This document shows, piece by piece, positions 16,895 through 26,266 of a stretch of DNA of 64,000 bases (its first letter is position 1; every line of letters starts with the position of its first letter). The notes under the pieces are model-generated. The model had not been told where the DNA came from, made no database searches, and was given only the letters and a program-made list of their open reading frames with translations. The DNA lies in the NCBI RefSeq assembly GCF_003026285.1, contig NZ_PYOD01000003.1, positions 434,001 to 498,000 on the forward strand, written 5' to 3'. The stretch comes from Photobacterium profundum (GTDB lineage Bacteria; Pseudomonadota; Gammaproteobacteria; Enterobacterales; Vibrionaceae). The translations under genes and the position numbers were made by a program.

Positions 16895-18292
16895 CTATTT
16901 GTCTTTTACTGCATGTGGTTTTATGTCTGATGATAACGCTTGCCCTTTCATTGCAAACACAGCGAGCAAAAAGGCAATAACAGCAACAACAGCCATACCG
17001 GCATAAGTCATACTAAAACCCTGTGCTAGCGCCTCTGGGTCAAAATGAGCAAGTGTATTCTCGCTACCTTCAGCAACGACTACTGGCACCTGACTGTGAA
17101 ATATAGTGGCACAAATCGCGACACCAATAGCGCCACCAAGTTCTCGCCCAAAGCCAAACAATGACATACCTATACCACGATCTTCTGCTGGTAATACGTT
17201 TTGAACAACGACACTTAATGCAGGCAGAGTAAGCCCTAAGCCAAGTCCTGCCGCCGCCAATGCCGCTGATAAATACAGGTCAAAGTGTAATAGCCATAAC
17301 GCAATTGCCGAGAGTAAAAATCCGACAACAACAAAGCGCTTATAGTAACCTTTTCTAGCAATTTGCTTACCACCAAAATAGGCACCTGTTGTGATGCTAA
17401 ACATAAAGATCATCATCAACAGGCCACTGCCTGACGCTGTCATCCCTTTTTGCCATTGCATTTGAAGCGGAAGGTAAACCAATACTGCAAACATCAATAA
17501 CTGGGAACATAAAATCAAAAGCACGCTAATAACATAGCCCGGTAACGATACCAATCTTACTGGTAAAATAGGGTCTGCCGCTTTTCGTTCAACCCACACT
17601 AATAGCAACATAACGGTAAATAACGCAATGCTGGCAATCGTTGCATCAAGGCTGGCTTCTGGTGATATTAATAACAATAACAATGTGGTTGCTGTCATTA
17701 ATAAACCTGCGCCCTTCCAATCAAACTTTGATGCGCGTTTAACACTTAGGTGCCTTAGGTTTTTGTTTATCATCCATACCGCAATAGCGCCTAATGGAAT
17801 ATTGATCCAGAAAATCCAACGCCATGATAACTGCTCAGAAAAATACCCACCTAACAAAGGTCCTGCAATACTGGATACAGCATAAACGATTGAAATATAG
17901 CCTTGGTATTTCCCTACTTCACGGGCAGGAATACTATCTGCGATCACAGTGAATGCTAAGGCAATTAAACCACCACCACCAATGCCTTGTAATACCCGTG
18001 AGGCAATTAACTGTGTTAAGTCTTGCGATAATGCACAAGCAACAGAGCCAAGAATAAACAGTAAAATACTGATGTTCAGCATTTTTACGCGTCCAAAAAT
18101 ATCACTTAATTTGCCATAAACAGGCAAAACAGCCGTCGCTGCAAGTAGATAAGCCGTAATCACCCATGTGAGTGCCTGCCCTGCATTTAATTCCGCCCCA
18201 ATAATAGGCAAAGGTGTGGTAACAATACTTTTTTCTAATGAACCCAATGCAATAACAAGTGCTACGCTGGTAAAAATTGTTTTAGGTGACAT
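16895..18292 (-). CDS. MFS transporter, DHA2 (EmrB/QacA-like, 14 helices)
   Basis: This protein of about 465 residues is a proton-driven exporter of the 14-helix DHA2 group. Visible motifs are LEKSIVTTPLPIIG in helix 1 (with the charged residue common in this group), GKLSDIFGRVKML (motif A) after helix 2, RVLQGIGGGG (motif B), and AGPLLGGYF (motif C, typical of antiporters). The start MSPKTIF at 18292 follows GGGGGAATGT, a better context than the ATG four codons upstream. The divergent LysR gene 100 bases away is its likely regulator. Substrates are probably hydrophobic drugs or detergents but cannot be read from sequence. Confidence 0.9.
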   Translation of the reverse strand: MSPKTIFTSVALVIALGSLEKSIVTTPLPIIGAELNAGQALTWVITAYLLAATAVLPVYGKLSDIFGRVKMLNISILLFILGSVACALSQDLTQLIASRVLQGIGGGGLIALAFTVIADSIPAREVGKYQGYISIVYAVSSIAGPLLGGYFSEQLSWRWIFWINIPLGAIAVWMINKNLRHLSVKRASKFDWKGAGLLMTATTLLLLLISPEASLDATIASIALFTVMLLLVWVERKAADPILPVRLVSLPGYVISVLLILCSQLLMFAVLVYLPLQMQWQKGMTASGSGLLMMIFMFSITTGAYFGGKQIARKGYYKRFVVVGFLLSAIALWLLHFDLYLSAALAAAGLGLGLTLPALSVVVQNVLPAEDRGIGMSLFGFGRELGGAIGVAICATIFHSQVPVVVAEGSENTLAHFDPEALAQGFSMTYAGMAVVAVIAFLLAVFAMKGQALSSDIKPHAVKDK

Positions 18293-18329
18293 ACATTCCC
18301 CCATAACTAAAACGGAGCCTAAAATAAAA

Positions 18330-18360
18330 CAAGTTTGCCGTTACGAAAACAGGATATAAT
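18330..18360 (+). promoter_or_regulatory. Candidate promoter of the LysR gene
   Basis: A perfect TATAAT -10 box lies at 18355-18360, 32 bases before the LysR ATG. A -35 such as CAAGTT at 18330-18335 gives a 19-base spacer, which is not ideal. The whole 99-base divergent interval should also hold the LysR operator. Confidence 0.4.
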
Positions 18361-18391
18361 GAACCTCATCATTTCATAAATGGGATCTTAA

Positions 18392-19279
18392 ATGAAACTG
18401 GATGATTTAGACCTTTTCCTTACCGTCGTAAAAGCAGGAAGTTTCGCATCAGCCGCCAGACAAAGAGCCATTCCGACCAGTACGCTAAGCAGAAGAATAC
18501 AACAACTTGAGACCGATACTGGCCGCAAGTTATTAGTGCGCCATGCAAAAGACATGAGTTTAACGAAAGATGGGCAGCTACTTGTTCAGCAATTTTCGAC
18601 GGTATTTGATGATATTCACCTTCGACTTGAAAGCGTCGATAAAGAAAAAGAAGACTTTTCTGGCGTTATTGTTATCAATGCTCCCATTATTCCACTCAAG
18701 CACCAAATTGGCCCCTTAGCCCTAGAGTTTGCAAAGCTACACCCTAAAGTACAAATACGCTTCCAGTTAGGAAATCAAAATAATTACCATCTTCGCGGTG
18801 ATATTGATATTGCCTTACGCTTTGGTCATCAGCCTGCTTCCGATTGGGTCGCAAAACGTTTATCACATAACCCATCAGTAATATGTACGACCCCTGACTA
18901 TCTAAATGATAAACCAGACCTAACCCACCCTAACCAATTAGTACGTTACGACCTGTTATCACCAAGCCCTCAGCAACGATGGGTGTTCAACCATATTAGT
19001 GGCGAAAGTGTAAAGTTCATCCCAAATGCACGCATTCAATCTGACGAGCTAGACACTATCCATCGTGCTGCCGTTGCAGGGTTGGGCATTGCACGCCTTC
19101 CTGAATGGTATACAAAAAAATCCTTTGAGAATGGCGAGTTGATTCAATTATTTCCTGACTGGCAAATGGAAGGATCTGACGTTGCACTGCTATATCCACA
19201 AAGAAAGCTACTGTCAGAACGCACTCAAGCACTGATCGACTTTATTTTTGAGCATTGGAAACCTTTTGAGTCACTATAG
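18392..19279 (+). CDS. LysR-family transcriptional regulator
   Basis: This 295-residue protein has an N-terminal winged helix-turn-helix (residues 1-60, SFASAARQRAIPTSTLSRRI) and a LysR substrate domain. The overall pattern (IPLKHQIGPLALEFAKLHP, DIDIALRFG, AGLGIARLPEWY) places it in the CrgA/DsdA-like LTTR group that typically controls a divergent exporter or oxidoreductase. A GGGAT ribosome binding site precedes the ATG. It is divergent from the MFS efflux gene, the classic LysR arrangement, so it most likely controls that gene and itself. The effector is unknown. Confidence 0.88.
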   Translation: MKLDDLDLFLTVVKAGSFASAARQRAIPTSTLSRRIQQLETDTGRKLLVRHAKDMSLTKDGQLLVQQFSTVFDDIHLRLESVDKEKEDFSGVIVINAPIIPLKHQIGPLALEFAKLHPKVQIRFQLGNQNNYHLRGDIDIALRFGHQPASDWVAKRLSHNPSVICTTPDYLNDKPDLTHPNQLVRYDLLSPSPQQRWVFNHISGESVKFIPNARIQSDELDTIHRAAVAGLGIARLPEWYTKKSFENGELIQLFPDWQMEGSDVALLYPQRKLLSERTQALIDFIFEHWKPFESL

Positions 19280-19613
19280 AAACAAACAAAAAGCTAACGA
19301 GCATGATTGCTCATTAAACATACGCAATGTGACATTTTAGAACCAGTAATTTGATATAAAGCTAAATATATGCCTTTAAATCAACTCGTATTATTGACTA
19401 CAGCGCCCTTTTTCATATATCTTATTTTCTATCGAGAATTAAGATTAAATCTTAAATCTAACAAATTTGAGCGGGCGTGCTGTTGTAACAATGCAATCCC
19501 ATCTTTAACTATAATTATGCGGAGTTCATCTTCAGCATATCTCTGCAACTGAGTTATTGCGTTTATACACAATAAGCAGAAGGCAGTTACTAGCGGATAA
19601 TAACGAGATACTT
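19280..19613 (+). other. Intergenic region upstream of nagA
   Basis: I see no convincing gene in these 334 bases. The short open frames are low-complexity and lack ribosome binding sites. An AT-rich segment around 19420-19455 (TTATTTTCTATCGAGAATTA within it) vaguely resembles NagC operators but is not a clear match. The nagA promoter must lie here or just before 19614. Confidence 0.5.
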
Positions 19614-20750
19614 ATGTTTGCACTAACGCATGTTAATGTTTTTGATGGTCACACGACCCTTCTAGACCAAGCGATTATCATTGATCAAGACACTATAACG
19701 TCTATCGTTCCGATGAAAGACGCAGAGTTACCTGCAACAACCTTCAATGCTAATGGCTTATTAGCAACAGCTGGCTTTATTGATATCCAATTAAATGGTT
19801 GTGGCGGCGTATTACTTAATACGGACATCAGAAAAGAAACACTTGATGTAATGAACGCAACCAACCTTAAAAGCGGTACGACGCAGTATTTACCAACCCT
19901 TATTACTAGCCAAGCTAAATCAATGAAGCAAGCTATTGATATGGTTGCTGATATTAATGAGCCAAGCAAAGAAGGCGTATTGGGTCTACATCTTGAAGGT
20001 CCCTTTATTAATAAAGCTAAAAAGGGTGCTCACCAAGAACACTTAATTCGTGAACTTGACGAAATAACAGCGCATTACCTTGCTGATAATGCAGATAAAA
20101 TTAGTGTGATTACACTAGCACCAGAAAACACCTCACAGCACGTTATCGATATTCTGACACAAGCAGGCATTACAGTGTCACTTGGTCACACTAACTCAAC
20201 ATATGAAGAACTTGCTGAAAAAGATGGCATCACAATGGCGACGCATTTATATAATGCGATGACGCCACTTGGTTCACGTGAACCAGGTACAGTCGGTTAT
20301 GTTTTCGATAAAAAGCCACATGCTGGCATCATTGTTGATGGAATTCACTCTTCATACGCTTCTGTTCGCATTGCCCACCAACTGATGGGTGAAAAGCTGT
20401 TTATGGTAACAGATGCTGTTAATCCAGCAGGCACAGACTTAACTGAATATGACATGGCAGGCACAACGGCTTACGTGACAGGTGGTAAATGCCATTATGC
20501 AGACGGTACTATCGCAGGTGCTGCAATTACCATGATTGAAGGTGTAAGAAACCTTATTGATCATGTTGGGCTTACGCGTGATGAAGCATTGCGAATGGCT
20601 AACCTCTACCCTGCAAAAGCATTAAAACTTGACCACGAATACGGTCAGTTAAAGGCGGGCTATAAAGCGAATATCACATTGCTAACTGATGATAATCAAG
20701 TACAGCATGTTATTCAGATGGGTAAACAACACGACTTTACTTCTCGCTAA
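19614..20750 (+). CDS. nagA: N-acetylglucosamine-6-phosphate deacetylase
   Basis: This 378-residue enzyme removes acetate from GlcNAc-6-phosphate to give glucosamine-6-phosphate, the first step of amino-sugar catabolism and of chitin-derived sugar use. Amidohydrolase signatures appear in order: AGFIDIQLNGCGG near residue 50, LHLEGPFIN (metal-binding Glu) near 125, SLGHTNSTYEE near 190, HLYNAMTPL near 215, and the catalytic Asp in VTDAVNPAG near 270. The ATG at 19614 gives the standard family length; the open frame extends 19 codons further upstream but without a suitable start context. Other nag genes (nagB, nagE, nagC) are not adjacent. A strong terminator follows. Confidence 0.93.
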   Translation: MFALTHVNVFDGHTTLLDQAIIIDQDTITSIVPMKDAELPATTFNANGLLATAGFIDIQLNGCGGVLLNTDIRKETLDVMNATNLKSGTTQYLPTLITSQAKSMKQAIDMVADINEPSKEGVLGLHLEGPFINKAKKGAHQEHLIRELDEITAHYLADNADKISVITLAPENTSQHVIDILTQAGITVSLGHTNSTYEELAEKDGITMATHLYNAMTPLGSREPGTVGYVFDKKPHAGIIVDGIHSSYASVRIAHQLMGEKLFMVTDAVNPAGTDLTEYDMAGTTAYVTGGKCHYADGTIAGAAITMIEGVRNLIDHVGLTRDEALRMANLYPAKALKLDHEYGQLKAGYKANITLLTDDNQVQHVIQMGKQHDFTSR

Positions 20751-20776
20751 TCTCACGACGAAATACGAGCAAACAC

Positions 20777-20812
20777 AAAAAAGGGGCTGATAGTTAATCA
20801 GCCCCTTTTCTA
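20777..20812 (+). terminator. Bidirectional terminator after nagA
   Basis: GGGGCTGA pairs with TCAGCCCC around a short loop, flanked by an A-run before and TTTTC after. It sits between nagA and the convergent small membrane protein gene. Confidence 0.85.
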
Positions 20813-20832
20813 TGGAATATTATTATAACTAA

Positions 20833-21204
20833 TTATGCTGCCTGAGTTTCCAATACATTCATTTTAGCAGTACGATTCATTTGGAATTCACGAAGTGTAA
20901 AATACAAGTAAGTCGCAACAATCGAGAAGAATAAGTACGATAAAGAAAATACAAACGGTGAATTGATCAAGTTTGCTTCAAGGCTCCACATCACACCTAC
21001 CACTGTCACGCCCATTTTCGCCGCCACTCCCATTAAAAGAAGTAAAGCCGCTAATTGAGGATAACGTGTCGAGCGAAAAGCTAACCAGTAGCCTGTGCCC
21101 ACAGCGACTGCCGCAATTCCAAAGCCAACCATGAATGAATGGAAATGCTCACCTGAAAGTACACCAGCTACAATTGATAAAAGCAGAATAAAACCAAATT
21201 TCAT
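20833..21204 (-). CDS. Small four-helix membrane protein, unknown
   Basis: This 123-residue protein is almost entirely hydrophobic, with four predicted membrane helices (about residues 3-20, 26-44, 53-72 and 85-105) and a short polar C-terminal tail. The ATG at 21204 has GAGGTTGTT just upstream and is preferred over a start eight codons earlier. I do not recognise the family. A histidine-containing loop (GEHFHSFM) follows the first helix, which could hint at a haem or metal role, but that is speculation. It is transcribed alone, convergent with nagA and co-directional with the upstream formate dehydrogenase gene, which has its own terminator. Confidence 0.65.
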   Translation of the reverse strand: MKFGFILLLSIVAGVLSGEHFHSFMVGFGIAAVAVGTGYWLAFRSTRYPQLAALLLLMGVAAKMGVTVVGVMWSLEANLINSPFVFSLSYLFFSIVATYLYFTLREFQMNRTAKMNVLETQAA

Positions 21205-21705
21205 AACAACCTCATTAATAGAAAGCATCCCTTCAAGATAAAACCGCGTTGACAGGGGTATTTTCCCACTTTCTGGTTCATTTTCATACTAGCCACCATG
21301 AAGGCCGTTACCCTTAATTACTTAATTTTTCACAATTTTACATCCTGTAACATTATAACCACCTGCAATATGGACACTTAACTATCAACTGTTGCCAAAT
21401 TGTTAATCTCAACGTTAATTGTAAGAAATAGTTACAAAGTAAGCTTTTAGATTTAAAAACTCTAATAGACTGTTCTTTTATTCCTTTACGCACTTTTATA
21501 GTGTGTGAAATTATCTTCATTACGCTATTAAATATGGAATTTAAGTTTTCACATTCAACAGAACAAAAAACGTACTATTCATGTATTACATATAAAAAAA
21601 CCATCAATAACAGGTGCTATTGATGGTTTCAGATTCTCAGTCTTTCTGTAATGCTAAACCATTCATTTATAAATTGAATGATTTAACAGCTACAAATTCA
21701 CAGCA
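21205..21705. other. Intergenic region between the small membrane protein and formate dehydrogenase genes
   Basis: Apart from the formate dehydrogenase terminator (21594-21630), this AT-rich stretch of about 500 bases holds no recognisable gene. The promoter of the small membrane protein is expected near 21230-21330. Confidence 0.5.
21594..21630 (-). terminator. Terminator of the formate dehydrogenase gene
   Basis: On the minus strand AAACCATCAATA pairs with TATTGATGGTTT around an eight-base loop and is followed by a run of seven T. It begins about 75 bases past the stop codon. Confidence 0.88.
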
Positions 21706-24700
21706 TCAGCAGATTTCTACTGACACACGTACCTTTTCAATTTTAACCGCTGCCACTTTGAACTCAGGGATCTTCGCATGAGGATCCGTTGCTGTCGTCG
21801 TTAAACGGTTTGCAGGCGCTTCAGCAAAATGGAACGGTACAAATACCACACCTTCTTGCATACGCTTGGTAACAAATGCGGGAGTTTCAATACTGCCACG
21901 ACGTGTCGACACTTTTAGCATCTCACCATTACGTACACCCAGACGCTCTGCATCAACAACCGAAATCATTGCACGAGGTCCAGCCAAGTTATCCAACCCT
22001 CGGGTTTTTCTTGTCATGGTGCCAGTGTGGAATTGTTCTAATAAACGGCCTGTTGTCAAAATAAGTGGATATTCTGCATCAGGTAACTCAGCCGCGTAAC
22101 GGAATGGGATAGCAGCCATCTCCCCTTTTCCACGGGTAAATTGAGAGGTATGCATAACACGCGTACCGTCAGGTGCGTTGTCGTTACACGGCCATTGAAG
22201 ACCATCTCTACCGACACGATCCCAGTGAATGCCCGCATATTGTGGCGTTAATTGGGTGATCTCTTCAGTAATGTCTTTTACCGATTGATACGCCCAATCA
22301 CTCCCCATTGCATTTGCAATGCTTTGAATAATCCACCAATCTTCCTTCGCTTCACCTGGAGGATTAACCGCAGGAGTAATACGTTGAACACGGCGTTCAG
22401 TATTCGTGAAATGACCGGCTTTTTCGGCGAAAGAACATGACGGTAAAACGACATCCGCATATTGCGCAGTTTCAGTTAAGAAAATATCTTGTACCACTAA
22501 GAAATCTAATTTCTCTAAGCCTTCTAGTACATGCGCTTGGTTAGGATCACTCAGAACTGGATTTTCACCCATTACATATAAACCTTTCACCTGATCATGA
22601 CATGCTGCATCGATAATCTCGGTTAGGGTTAACCCATCCTCTTTCGGTAAGTTGGGTTTATTCCATGCTTTGGCAAACTTGGCATGAATTTCTGGCACAT
22701 GTACTTTCTGGTAACCAGGGAAGTTGTTTGGTAGTGCCCCCATATCACAAGCACCTTGTACATTAGATTGACCACGTAATGGGTTAATACCACCACCTTC
22801 AATACCAATGTTTCCGCACAACATCTGCAAGTTAGCTACAGAGCGTACATTATCATGGCCCGTTGTATGCTGCGTAATACCCATCGAGTAATACACTGCA
22901 GTACGATTAGCTGTACCAATCATCTGCGCCATTTTGATAACGTCTTGCGCTTTCACGCCCGTGATCAATTCAACTTTATCTGGGGCATAGCTATCGAGCA
23001 TGACTTCTGCTTTTAATGCTTCAAAGCCTTCTGTTCGCTCATTAATATACGTTTGGTCATGCCAGCCGTTTTTGATGATTTGCTGCATGATACCGTTCAT
23101 TAGCATCACATCGGTACCTGGGCGATGTGCAACATACAATTCAGAATGTTCAGCAATATCAATACGCTTAGGATCTGCCACAATTAAGCGTGTTTTACCC
23201 GTGCGAATCGCTTGCTTGATATGTGATGCAATGATCGGGTGAGCCGATGTCGTATCAGAGCCAATGATAAACACCACATCAGAGAATTTAATGCTTGGAA
23301 TGTCATTGGTCATTGCGCCACTACCAATTGACGCTTCTAACCCTGTAACTGTGGATGCATGACACAAACGCGCACAGTGATCGACATTATTCGTTTCTAA
23401 TTCACGACGAATAAACTTTTGGAATGCAAAGTTATCTTCGTTGGTGGTTTTAGCCGACGAGAAACCCGCTAACGCATTACCGCCTCTTTCTGCTTTAATC
23501 GCATTGAATTTGTCTGCAACTAACGAGATAGCCTCTTCCCAACTAGCTGGCTGCAATTCACCATTTTTACGAATTAACGGGGTTGTTAAACGCTCTTTGC
23601 TATTTACAAAATCAAAACCAAAGCGTCCTTTAACACATAACATTCCTTGGTTTACTGGCGAGTCTTTTACGCCTTGCACATAACGAATCTGATTTAATGA
23701 TTCATCGACATACATCGTCAGCTTACAACCCACACCGCAATAGGTACAAATCGTCTCAACCGGCTTCAGCATTTCGATTCGACCTTGCGACTTATCTCGC
23801 TTATCGACCAGTGCGCCAGTGGGGCACACTTGAACACATGCCCCGCATTGCACACAGTTCGAATCACCCATGCTGTAACCTTTATCGAAACCAGGTCGGC
23901 ATTCAGGGCGACTTGCGCTTGAACCATCAGCATTCTTAGCGAAACTCAATGTACCGTGCACCGCTTTTTCATTACAGGCTTCAACGCACTGACCACAACT
24001 AATGCAACGGTTAGCGTCGAATACGATGAATTCAGAGCTATCATCTACATGGAATTTTTGGCAACTCTCATTGGTTAATTCAGTTTCAGCCACATCATAT
24101 TCGGTCGCATAGTCACGTAACTTACAATCGGTATTTGCTTGGCAACCACATTCTAAACAACGTGCCGCTTCGCGCATTGCTTCGTCATTGTTAAAACCCG
24201 TTTCAACTTCACTAAAGCTTAACTCTCGCTCTTTCGTGCTCAACTCTGGCATTACAGAACGCATTACTTTTTTAATCTCTACAAACTGCTCAGGAGCAAC
24301 CTGCTTTAACTTGCGCTCTTTTTGAGAATTAAAAAGCTTAACTGGAATGTTTTCCATATCACCGTCGAAGAAGCGATCAATCGCCTCTGCAGCAATACGT
24401 CCATCTGCAACCGCCTCAATGGCTGTTGCGGGGCCACGACGGAAATCACCAATACTGAATACATTTCCTAAACCAGAGTGCATGGTATTCGGATTAGCAT
24501 CTTGAGTATTCCAGCGCGTTAATGGCAGGTCTAATTCTTCTTTATCCATGAAGCTTAAATCAGGCTTTTGCGAAACAGCAGCAATAACGGTATCAAACGC
24601 TTCGGTAAAGTATTGACCTGTCGGTTCCGGTCGACGACGACCAGATGCATCAGCCTCACCCAGTGCCATTTTTTCTAGCTTAACGTCACAAACGTGACCA

Positions 24701-25863
24701 TTCGCGTCAGCAATATTTTCAACAGGGTTTGTTAAAAAGTGAAATTTAACACCTTCATGCTCAGCTTCTTCGATTTCATAATCTTCAGCAGGCATTTCAT
24801 CACGTGTACGACGGTAAATAAGCGTGGTATCGGCACCGTCACGTACAGCTGTTCGTGCACAGTCAATAGCAGTATTACCACCACCAATAACGGCTACTTT
24901 TTTACCTGTAATATAACGACCTTCAGTGACGTAATCTTTTAGGTAATCGACACCTAGATAGCAGCCATTAAGGTCACTGCCGGTATAATTCATTTCTACG
25001 GCTTGCGAAGCACCAACTGCTAAGCATACCGCATCATAATCTTCAGTGAGTTGCGTGAGTGTAAAATCATCGCCTAACTTCTTAGATGTCAACACATGCA
25101 TGCCATTTCGGCACATTAGTTCAATTTCTTTAGCCAAAATCGCCTTTGGCAATCGGTATTCAGGTATACCGTAACGTAACCAGCCACCCGCTTCAGGCAT
25201 CGATTCAAATACCGTTACATCGTAACCTTCGTTTGTTAGATAATAGCCACACGTTAAACCACCGGGGCCACTACCGACTACAGCAATCGACATACCTTTT
25301 GATATTTTCTTTGGTGGTACATAATTCTCTTGTGCAGCAAGATCAATATCGGCGGCATGTCGTTTAAGTTGACGAATAGCGATTGGCTCATCGACTAACC
25401 CACGACGGCATTCAGTTTCACAAAATGCAGGGCAAACACGACCAATGGATAACGGCATAGGCAGTGTTCGTTTAATCACTTCTACTGCTTTAGCATGATC
25501 ATCTTGAGAAATATGGTAAAGATAAGATTGAATATCTACACCAGCAGGACATGCTGTTTGGCACGGCGCTTCACAATCAGCATAGTGATCAGAAAGAATA
25601 CGGTTTAGCGCGGTTTGACGTAGTGAAGACAGTTCTTCAGAAACAGTGGTCACAATCATGTTTTCAACGGGTAAAATTTCACAGGCACGTTGAATACCCT
25701 GTCCTGCCACATCGACGACACAAAGTTCACAAGGCACTTTCTCGCCATTTTTATTAAGGCCACAAAGTGACGGTATCTCAATATTACAGTCAGCTGCAGC
25801 GTCAAGTAGGGTTTGTTGCGCATTTACGGGGAATATTTGTCCATCTATTGTGACATTTATCAT
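21706..25863 (-). CDS. Fused NAD(P)-linked formate dehydrogenase alpha subunit (Cys type)
   Basis: This single 1385-residue protein joins modules that are often separate. Residues 1-75 form a 2Fe-2S ferredoxin domain (Cys 34, 45, 48, 61). Residues of about 95-560 are GltD-like, with ADCEAPCQTACPAG cluster cysteines, the FAD site GSGPGGLTCGYYL and the NAD(P) site GGGNTAIDCARTA. Two 4Fe-4S motifs follow (CISCGQCVEAC, CVQCGACVQVCP). The molybdopterin enzyme begins at CTYCGVGCKL near 707. Where selenium formate dehydrogenases have selenocysteine, this protein has Cys (CARLCHAST, near residue 835), so it is the non-selenium form. It should oxidise formate and reduce NAD(P). The ATG at 25863 has AGAGG upstream; a GTG nine codons earlier is less likely. 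Confidence 0.9.
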   Translation of the reverse strand: MINVTIDGQIFPVNAQQTLLDAAADCNIEIPSLCGLNKNGEKVPCELCVVDVAGQGIQRACEILPVENMIVTTVSEELSSLRQTALNRILSDHYADCEAPCQTACPAGVDIQSYLYHISQDDHAKAVEVIKRTLPMPLSIGRVCPAFCETECRRGLVDEPIAIRQLKRHAADIDLAAQENYVPPKKISKGMSIAVVGSGPGGLTCGYYLTNEGYDVTVFESMPEAGGWLRYGIPEYRLPKAILAKEIELMCRNGMHVLTSKKLGDDFTLTQLTEDYDAVCLAVGASQAVEMNYTGSDLNGCYLGVDYLKDYVTEGRYITGKKVAVIGGGNTAIDCARTAVRDGADTTLIYRRTRDEMPAEDYEIEEAEHEGVKFHFLTNPVENIADANGHVCDVKLEKMALGEADASGRRRPEPTGQYFTEAFDTVIAAVSQKPDLSFMDKEELDLPLTRWNTQDANPNTMHSGLGNVFSIGDFRRGPATAIEAVADGRIAAEAIDRFFDGDMENIPVKLFNSQKERKLKQVAPEQFVEIKKVMRSVMPELSTKERELSFSEVETGFNNDEAMREAARCLECGCQANTDCKLRDYATEYDVAETELTNESCQKFHVDDSSEFIVFDANRCISCGQCVEACNEKAVHGTLSFAKNADGSSASRPECRPGFDKGYSMGDSNCVQCGACVQVCPTGALVDKRDKSQGRIEMLKPVETICTYCGVGCKLTMYVDESLNQIRYVQGVKDSPVNQGMLCVKGRFGFDFVNSKERLTTPLIRKNGELQPASWEEAISLVADKFNAIKAERGGNALAGFSSAKTTNEDNFAFQKFIRRELETNNVDHCARLCHASTVTGLEASIGSGAMTNDIPSIKFSDVVFIIGSDTTSAHPIIASHIKQAIRTGKTRLIVADPKRIDIAEHSELYVAHRPGTDVMLMNGIMQQIIKNGWHDQTYINERTEGFEALKAEVMLDSYAPDKVELITGVKAQDVIKMAQMIGTANRTAVYYSMGITQHTTGHDNVRSVANLQMLCGNIGIEGGGINPLRGQSNVQGACDMGALPNNFPGYQKVHVPEIHAKFAKAWNKPNLPKEDGLTLTEIIDAACHDQVKGLYVMGENPVLSDPNQAHVLEGLEKLDFLVVQDIFLTETAQYADVVLPSCSFAEKAGHFTNTERRVQRITPAVNPPGEAKEDWWIIQSIANAMGSDWAYQSVKDITEEITQLTPQYAGIHWDRVGRDGLQWPCNDNAPDGTRVMHTSQFTRGKGEMAAIPFRYAAELPDAEYPLILTTGRLLEQFHTGTMTRKTRGLDNLAGPRAMISVVDAERLGVRNGEMLKVSTRRGSIETPAFVTKRMQEGVVFVPFHFAEAPANRLTTTATDPHAKIPEFKVAAVKIEKVRVSVEIC

Positions 25864-26266
25864 TGATTGCCTCTTTATGGTTCTCGGCACTGCATCTAAT
25901 TAATCATTGACCGTAATCATATTTATCAAATTGATATGTACTATAGTAATGACCGAACATTTATTACTGTTCGTATTTACGAATGGCAGTAGCTCAAGGA
26001 TGACGGGTGAAAAATCATCAATTTTTACTTATTCCCCCAACGTATCAAAAGCAGAATAAAATTCTTTGATTTGGAACACTGTCGGCTTTTATATTTTGAA
26101 TATTTACCAGAATGAGAGCTATCTCTCGCTTAAAGCTGTTTTCTTTATTAACGAATGTAATAAAAAATAAACGATTCATATTTTTGTACTTAGAACGTGA
26201 CTTTTACCTAATCGCTACTTTATAATTTACTGATAAATTTGATAATTATTTGGATTAAAGCAGACT
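25864..26266. other. Divergent control region between formate dehydrogenase and cheV genes
   Basis: These 403 bases contain no credible gene and must hold both promoters. A 14-base palindrome, TTCGTATTTACGAA at 25970-25983, lies about 107 bases upstream of the formate dehydrogenase start and could be an operator. Nothing else specific stands out. Confidence 0.45.

Noticed and set aside
19370-19552. Plus-strand 60-residue open frame upstream of nagA
   Set aside because: No ribosome binding site, mixed low-complexity sequence, and lies in the nagA control region.
23330-23385. Selenocysteine in the formate dehydrogenase
   Set aside because: The codon at the active-site position is TGT (Cys), not TGA, and no in-frame TGA occurs in the gene.
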